Shown piece after piece: positions 58,611-64,000 of a DNA stretch of 64,000 bases. Every line of letters starts with the position of its first letter. The stretch's first letter is position 1. The stretch comes from Lepraria neglecta (Eukaryota > Ascomycota > Lecanoromycetes > Lecanorales > Stereocaulaceae), in assembly GCA_033220425.1 (NCBI GenBank), contig CM065652.1:3038001-3102000 (forward strand), written 5' to 3'. The translations under genes were made by a program, and so were the position numbers. A model generated the notes under the pieces. The model ran no database searches, was not told the origin of the DNA, and saw only the letters and a list, made by a program, of their open reading frames with translations.

Positions 58611-59425
58611 ATGGCGAACCCATTAGACACAGACGCCGGCTCTGAGCTCTTTAGCAGCTATGAATCTGAGCTCAAGCTCGTCCAAGCAGATCTCAACCAG
58701 AAGCTCGACCAAATCACAGAGCTGTCCGGCGAGCCCAGGAAGTCAGCAGTACGGTTAGCGGAGCGGTCACTCGAGGATGCCAACGAATTAGTATGCCCAA
58801 ACAATACATCCATCAACATATTTCCCAGCTTTCTGTGAGAGCGAATTACTGACGTATGCCCCAGCTCGACCAAATGCGCATCGAAAAACAAAACATCCCC
58901 TCCACAACCCGCAGCCGCATAAATCCCCGCTTCCGAAACTACGAAACCGACATCGACGCCGCAAAACGTAAACTTAAATCCCTCTCCGATGACCGACGCG
59001 CCCTTTTCGGGAACCGCTACTCCGATAATCCAAATAGCGGCGACGAGCAGCTCGAGCAGCGCCAACAGCTCCTCTCAGGAACGGATAGGTTGGACAGGAG
59101 TAGCCAGAGGTTGCGAGATAGTCAAAGAGTTGCGAATGAGACGGAAGATATTGGAAGGGGCACGCTGGCGGATTTGCAGCTGCAGAGGGAGACGATTCAG
59201 CATACCCGACAGACTATGCTGGAGAGTGAGGGGTATGTGGATCGGAGTGTTAAGACGTTGAGGGGGATGGCGCGTAGGTACATCATCACTTACACCACAA
59301 TTTCTTTACGGCATGGATTGAGCTAACGATTTGGCAGGATGGCTACAAATCGGATTATAACGGTTGCGATTATTACGGTGCTTGTTATTCTGATCATTGC
59401 GGTTGTGTATAGCAAGTTTAAGTAG
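58611..59425 (+). CDS. VTI1: vesicle SNARE Vti1
   Basis: Vti1 is the Qb-SNARE of Golgi, endosome and vacuole fusion. Exons are 58611-58790, 58865-59277 and 59338-59425, 226 residues. The N-terminal three-helix part is recognisable (LFSSYESELKLVQADLNQKL, SAVRLAERSLEDANELLDQM). The SNARE core has RLDRSSQRLRDSQRVANETE, the zero-layer Gln region TLADLQLQRETIQHTRQTML and SVKTLRGMARRMATNRIITV. A single C-terminal membrane anchor (AIITVLVILIIAVVYSKFK) ends it. Both introns restore conserved text and follow GT..AG rules. The gene is intact. Confidence 0.93.
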
Positions 59426-59559
59426 GCGTTGCGAGGGCGGCATATACCAATGTAATACTGTTTCCCATGTCTATTGCATTGCCTCTATCGCCCTTTGCAA
59501 TTCGCTAACCAAGCAGACTGCTCTATTAACATCAATGTTATCTAGCAACACATCCTCCC

Positions 59560-60890
59560 TCAATACCCCTGCACAACCTTCGGCATATAAGGCTCCTCGA
59601 GGTACTTCGCTTCCTCATCACTTAATTCGAGCTTCACCGCCTCGACTGCCTGATCGATCCTCTCCTTACTCCCCAACCCCACAATCGGATTGACCCCCTG
59701 CTGCTTAATACTCCACGCAATAGCCACAAGTGCCATACCAACCCCCCTCTTCTTCGCCACCTCCTCCAACCGATCCACAATAGTCTTATCCGTCTCCGTC
59801 TCTTTGGTTCTTATAAGCGATTTTAGGAAATTATCCGTCTCTTCACGCTTGGTGGAGCGGTCGCCCCATGGCCTCGCGAGGACGCCGCGAGCGACGGGCG
59901 ACCAGGGGATACAGCCCACACCGGAGGCGCGACAGTAGGGGAGCATTTCACGCTCTTCCTCGCGGTAGAGTAGGTTATGGTAGTTTTGCATGGAGATGAA
60001 CTTGTGCCTGTGCCCGCTCTCATCAGCACGTTCTTCTAATCAACTAACCTCTCATGAAGCGGCAGGTGGAGAAAGAGAGGGGGAACAAACCATCCATTCA
60101 CCTCAGCAATATGCTGCAACATCTGAAACTCCCACGCCGCCATGGAGCTCGCCCCAATATATCTGACCTTCCCGCTCTCAATAACATCGTTCAGCGCCTT
60201 CATGACCTCCTTCTTCGGTGTCTCCCTGTCCAATCTGTGGATCTGAAGAACATCGATATACGTGCCCAGCCGCTTCACGCTCGCGTCCACTGCGTCCAAG
60301 ATGTGTTTGCGCGATAGCCCGACTTGGTTTACCATCTCGCCGTTATTGGAGGACATGGCTGAGATGCGGGGTTGAGCGCCTGAGCCGTCGACGCCGAAAT
60401 AGCATTTGCTGAGGATTACGACCTTCTGCCGGGGGATACTATATTTTTCGAGGGCTTTGCCAATGATTTCTTCGGAGCGGCCGTTGGAGTAGACGTCTGC
60501 CTAGGGGGGTGTTAGTGTAATACTGCATTGGGGCGGAGAAGGGAAGAGAGGATTTACGGTGTCCCAGGTGTTTAAGCCGACTTTGTAGGCGTGTTCGAGT
60601 AGCGGGAGGGATTTTTCTTCGTCCAAAACCCATTCTTGCCAGTCGGGCGAACCATAGGACATTGCTCCTAGGATCACCTTCGAGATTTTGAGGCCTGAGT
60701 CGCCGAGTCTGAGCGTGGGATTAGCTTGTGTAATTCACTCGGGGCGTTTCCGGGGGGTTTTCTACCGTGTGTACTCCATTGTGGATGCGAATCTTCTGAA
60801 CTTCTGCTGTGAGATGGAGAGTGTTTGCTTGTTGGGGGCTGGACGAGAAAGAGCTGCCGCAAGTCGAGTCGAGAGTCGCAGGTAGTTCAT
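59560..60890 (-). CDS. aldo/keto reductase
   Basis: Exons are (60890 or 60779)-60766, 60708-60558, 60500-60091 and 60007-59560, 340 residues from the inner start MEYTRLG. The AKR catalytic set is present: Asp and Tyr in NTWDTADVYSNGRSEE, Lys in VVILSKCYFG and His in VLQIHRLDRETP. The NADPH-binding C-terminal part has IPWSPVARGVLARPWG and NPIVGLGSKERIDQAVEAVK. It belongs to the group of short-chain aryl-alcohol or YakC-type reductases. An upstream in-frame Met at 60890 adds a 37-residue Arg/Ser-rich leader (NYLRLSTRLAAALS, QQKFRRFAST) that looks like a mitochondrial targeting peptide, so a mitochondrial form is possible. The substrate is unknown. Confidence 0.88.
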
Positions 60891-61401
60891 GTATTGACGA
60901 GAAAGCTGTGAGGTGGAAGCAGCTTCGGAATTGGATTTATCAGAAAGCTGTAATGCGATCTGCAACGAATTTTGTGAATTTACATCATACTCCGCCCCCC
61001 CAATGGCCCTAGAGCCAGTATGTCCGCGAAATCCGGGCGTGGGGATGCCGCTAGAGCCGCTCTCGTCCTGCGCCCTTTGAGCATCTCATTTTCCTTCTTT
61101 TCCTCCACTTCGAACCAAGATACCCAACTCCTGATGCTTGTCTTCCACTTTCACTGCCATAAGTTCTTCCCACTTCTTGGAATCTTCTTAGCGATGAAGC
61201 ATTTAGGTGTAGATTATGTATAGTAGGTGTAGCGTATAGAAGATGAAATCTCCTAACTAGAGTCCTAGTGCCTGAGTAAGCAGCCAGCGACTCCTGCGAT
61301 GAGGGTGCTCATGGGCGACCATGTGCTGACTTTGTTTAGACGTATGCGCCTCTCCGCTTCCATCTGCATATCAACATCGTCCATTTCAGAGCACGGCGAA
61401 C
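60891..61401. other. intergenic, nothing recognised
   Basis: Promoter side of the aldo/keto reductase and 3' flank of the DUF7730-type gene. Nothing else was seen. Confidence 0.4.
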
Positions 61402-62301
61402 TCAGAGTACAAATCCGCCCCTCATATTAATGACTGTCAAACCCTGTCGCTCGATTGGAGCCCAAAGGATATACTTCCCTTGCTTCGCTCTCCCGCTACC
61501 TGAATACCTGCCATCTTCAATCAACCTTCCCGGGTTCATGATCCTGCGCCAGACTTCGTCTCCGAAACAATCTTGTTTGTCCGCGGACCAGTTACCACAT
61601 TCCCAGTTCGAGTTGCGAATGTGCTCATGCCCGCTCAGGCAAACATTGACGGCTGCTTTTGTTACTTTAATGATTTGGTGGACGCCTGTTGCGAGGTCTG
61701 GGTCGATGCATCTGAAGACGTCAATGCATAATCGTAGGTTCTTCAGGCCATAGAGCATAGCAAGCGCTGATAGCACAGTGTTATAACCAAGGGATCCTCT
61801 TTCCCCGTTCGTGAAGCAGGCGCTTTTGAGAGAGAGGTGCAGACTACGCAAAGCCCATCTCGCATCCGGCAAGAGCACTGCTTGGAACCTCTCGAGTGGA
61901 ATGGGGCGGTCGAATGAGAATATGCTTGTGCTGTAGATCAGGTTGGATGCTTCTGCGTGAATGCGGCGGGATGTGAGGAGGAGGGGTAGGACGTTAGGGA
62001 GAGCGCCGAAGAAGTTCATGTTGAAGCCATTGCCCATACACTTTTGGTGCCGGTAGACGCATACGGGCATTTTTTTCTTTAGGTCTCCCGCCTGTGCTGC
62101 AGTGATATCGCTAGTATGAAAACTTTGGCCATGCGCTTCGGGAGGATGCTGGACGCAGACGTGGGAGCCGAGTGGCGACCAATTTCCGTGATGGTAGAGG
62201 CGTATGTGGAGGTATTTATGGGAGCCAGTCACTTCTTCGTAGATGAGCTGTCGAAGCTCGATTGGGAGTTGAAAGAGAGGTGGTTCTTGGATTGAGGACA
62301 T
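61402..62301 (-). CDS. DUF7730-type (F-box-like) fungal protein
   Basis: A single-exon frame, 299 residues from MSSIQEPP (an upstream in-frame ATG at 62376 would add a hydrophobic 25-residue leader that is not typical of the family). Family features are FQLPIELRQLIYEEVTGS, a cysteine/histidine-bearing insert (VCVYRHQKCMGNGFNMNF), LPLLLTSRRIHAEASNLIYS, TSIFSFDRPIPLERFQAVLL and LRSLHLSL. It is a paralogue in type of the gene at 16466, but the insert and length differ. It looks intact. Confidence 0.72.
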   Translation of the reverse strand: MSSIQEPPLFQLPIELRQLIYEEVTGSHKYLHIRLYHHGNWSPLGSHVCVQHPPEAHGQSFHTSDITAAQAGDLKKKMPVCVYRHQKCMGNGFNMNFFGALPNVLPLLLTSRRIHAEASNLIYSTSIFSFDRPIPLERFQAVLLPDARWALRSLHLSLKSACFTNGERGSLGYNTVLSALAMLYGLKNLRLCIDVFRCIDPDLATGVHQIIKVTKAAVNVCLSGHEHIRNSNWECGNWSADKQDCFGDEVWRRIMNPGRLIEDGRYSGSGRAKQGKYILWAPIERQGLTVINMRGGFVL

Positions 62302-62717
62302 TGCGAGGACATGGACGGTATGAGTGTCACGTAAGATAGGAAACGAGAAAAATAGTAAGAGCGGAGACATCGACATAGATACATGGTACTGTTGCCTAGG
62401 GAGGATTTGAGCGTCGACTACATTGATGGAGGCCTAAATCCAAGTCAAGATTCTCGAACAAGCAGACGAATGTACGGAGATGGCATTTTGAAGATGCAAC
62501 TCGCGTATTCCACACAGACTTTTCGTAGATTGATAGAGTCGGTTTGATGTCATCTTATAAACGATCTTGATACCAAGCACCCAACAGAGAAAAAATCTAC
62601 CATAAACTTGAGGTGAACTGAGATTTCGATGTCCATGCAGGGCTCTATTGGGTGTCTTATACCAGAGTTTCTACGTAGTGCTAGCGATAAACACCTCTCG
62701 CTCCGTCCCATATCAAC
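62302..62717. other. intergenic, nothing recognised
   Basis: Upstream region of the DUF7730-type gene and 3' flank of the next minus-strand gene. Confidence 0.4.
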
Positions 62718-63790
62718 CTACCAAGCGTAACTTTTCCACTCTTCCCACCCCAATAAGTGGTCAATCAAATCCTTCACGACCTTCCAAGCCGCCCTCTCAG
62801 ATTTACTCTCATGTTGCATATCCATATTCTCTTCCTCCTCCGTATCCCCATCGAACATAATCGTAGCCTCGTCGACCTCCGTTAGAGCTGTAATCACGGA
62901 AGAATTGTTCGGCATTTGTTGCCACCCGGCCAGTCGTTCCATGCTGTCCAGGCCGCAGTACTCCGAGATTGTGCAGCTTGTATTTGGGCCGTTCCTGAGG
63001 ACGGGCCCGACGTACATAAGCAGGCCAATGATGAGCCAGAGTGGAAAGAAGCAGGTAGTGAACGGATTCGAACACAATTTACTAGAGGGATCCTCGTTGT
63101 CATCGTTGTCGTCGTCGGCAATGGTTGGAGAGGTTTCCCCGTCTGCATCATAGCTAGTCTCTGATTTGGTGCTCGGCCCTGCACTCGGGCATTCGACTGG
63201 CTCGTGTTCTTCCGGTAAAGTATCGAGAGGACGATGGGATTCGTCAGACTCGGGAGTCAAATACAATTCCTGCATCATCGTCAGAATAGAAGAATAGAAT
63301 GCAGGCCTCGAGGACTCCTCACTCTTGTCCACTTTGCATGTCAATCTTCCTCCAACGACTCTAAGGTCCGTTACTCTCGGCAAAGGTATATGGCACTGTT
63401 GAAGTTTTCTTTTTCGGGTTCCTGCCAATGCGTCTCGACTCTGATGGGGCCATGTGCCATCGCTTCCCGCTTGTAAAATGCCACGTATCCCTTTTCGTTC
63501 TTGCGCCACGCTCCCGCTTGCTCTGTCACTAGACGGCCATCGATAGCGAAATATTTGGATCTCCAGCCATGAGCATCAAGAGCCACAATGGGGTTGCGTT
63601 TTCCAACTTCCAAGTTGAAGCTCAAGTCGCACTCGAGTCGAGCGCCCAGCACTTCTTCCACGGTGATGTCGAGATTCAAAACCAACTCGCAAGGGTCCAG
63701 ATCACTTAGTGATTCGAAGCAAACAGGGCTGGGATCCATGATCTTGATACGAATGTCGTCTTTGAATTCCTCCGGGTAAAGTCGAGGCAT
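62718..63790 (-). CDS. unknown single-pass membrane protein, frame uncertain
   Basis: The N-terminal part (63790 to about 63400) reads MPRLYPEEFKDDIRIKIMDP, then LVLNLDITVEEVLGARLECD and ALDAHGWRSKYFAIDGRLVT, a folded-looking region with no known domain. It reaches a stop at 63371. In another frame the text carries on convincingly (VTDLRVVGGRLTCKVDKSEE), through an acidic stretch to one membrane segment (FFPLWLIIGLLMYVGPVL), a Cys-bearing outer part and the end GWEEWKSYAW. No plausible intron of normal size explains the change near 63380, so a small frameshift or a sequence error is likely. I treat it as one gene. The function is unknown. Confidence 0.45.
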
Positions 63791-64000
63791 AGGAACACGT
63801 TCGAAACGTGTGACGTGGCTACCGGGACTAGGTTTTGATTTCTAGCTGCTCAGGTGGTTTCTTGCCAATGGTTTGATGATCAGTGGCCGGGATGGCTTAT
63901 CGATGAACACCTTTTCTGATAGCGTTGTCCCTTGGTGTGGGGGAAAGGTAGGCACCGTTGCCACGACATAGTGATGACGCTGCAAGGGGTACGAGAAGGC

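Noticed and set aside
1-64000. CRISPR arrays, operons or bacterial-type ribosome binding sites
   Set aside because: The window is clearly fungal nuclear DNA with spliceosomal introns, and no regularly spaced repeat array was seen.

Overview
The window is nuclear DNA of a filamentous ascomycete (Pezizomycotina). Genes carry short introns of about 45 to 90 bases with GT..AG borders and CTAAC-type branch sites. HET and DUF7730 genes are present, and many proteins are long and disordered. The gene content fits a Leotiomycete best, but that placement is inference from family content, not from a marker gene.

Intact housekeeping genes frame the window. On the left are the 3' end of KGD1 (2-oxoglutarate dehydrogenase E1), EAF3 (chromo/MRG chromatin reader), QCR6 (complex III hinge protein), a disordered unknown protein, a usp1-type coiled-coil protein, a GPI-anchored protein and dsc2 (membrane subunit of the Dsc ubiquitin ligase). 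The centre holds HMG-CoA reductase, a VWA protein with two N-terminal zinc-finger-like units, a disordered unknown protein and a long gene that joins a CCHC zinc knuckle to a YTH RNA-reader domain. On the right are an FAD oxidoreductase, the SNARE gene VTI1, an aldo/keto reductase and DUF7730-type genes.

Between them lie accessory patches full of decay. At 1.2-2.2 kb there are worn copies of the EAF3 linker and of its first intron. At 13.7-14.4 kb there is a broken beta-carbonic anhydrase-like gene with a changed zinc ligand. At 17.9-20.9 kb an Argonaute gene carries several stops and frame changes. From 22.8 to 25.7 kb there is a nest of DNA transposon remains. At 44.6-46.4 kb there is a broken HET gene, and at 50.8-51.4 kb a DUF7730 fragment. 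Four non-autonomous DNA elements have readable ends: 22778-23443 (81-bp arms, TA borders), 25240-25706, 53224-54125 (16-bp perfect inverted ends, perfect 8-bp target duplication) and 57926-58397 (58-bp arms, 5-bp duplication, just upstream of VTI1).

The most interesting neighbourhood is 26.6-34.1 kb. HMG-CoA reductase is followed by an intact trans-acting enoyl reductase of the LovC type. Divergent from that is a broken FSH1/LovG-type thioesterase gene, and after it an inverted-repeat-rich stretch. A LovC-like plus LovG-like pair beside HMG-CoA reductase recalls the statin (lovastatin/compactin) cluster layout. No polyketide synthase is visible, so this looks like the edge or remnant of such a cluster. 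Whether this reductase is the housekeeping copy or a resistance copy cannot be told from the window alone. No retroviral or other capsid-bearing element, CRISPR array, rRNA or convincing tRNA was seen.
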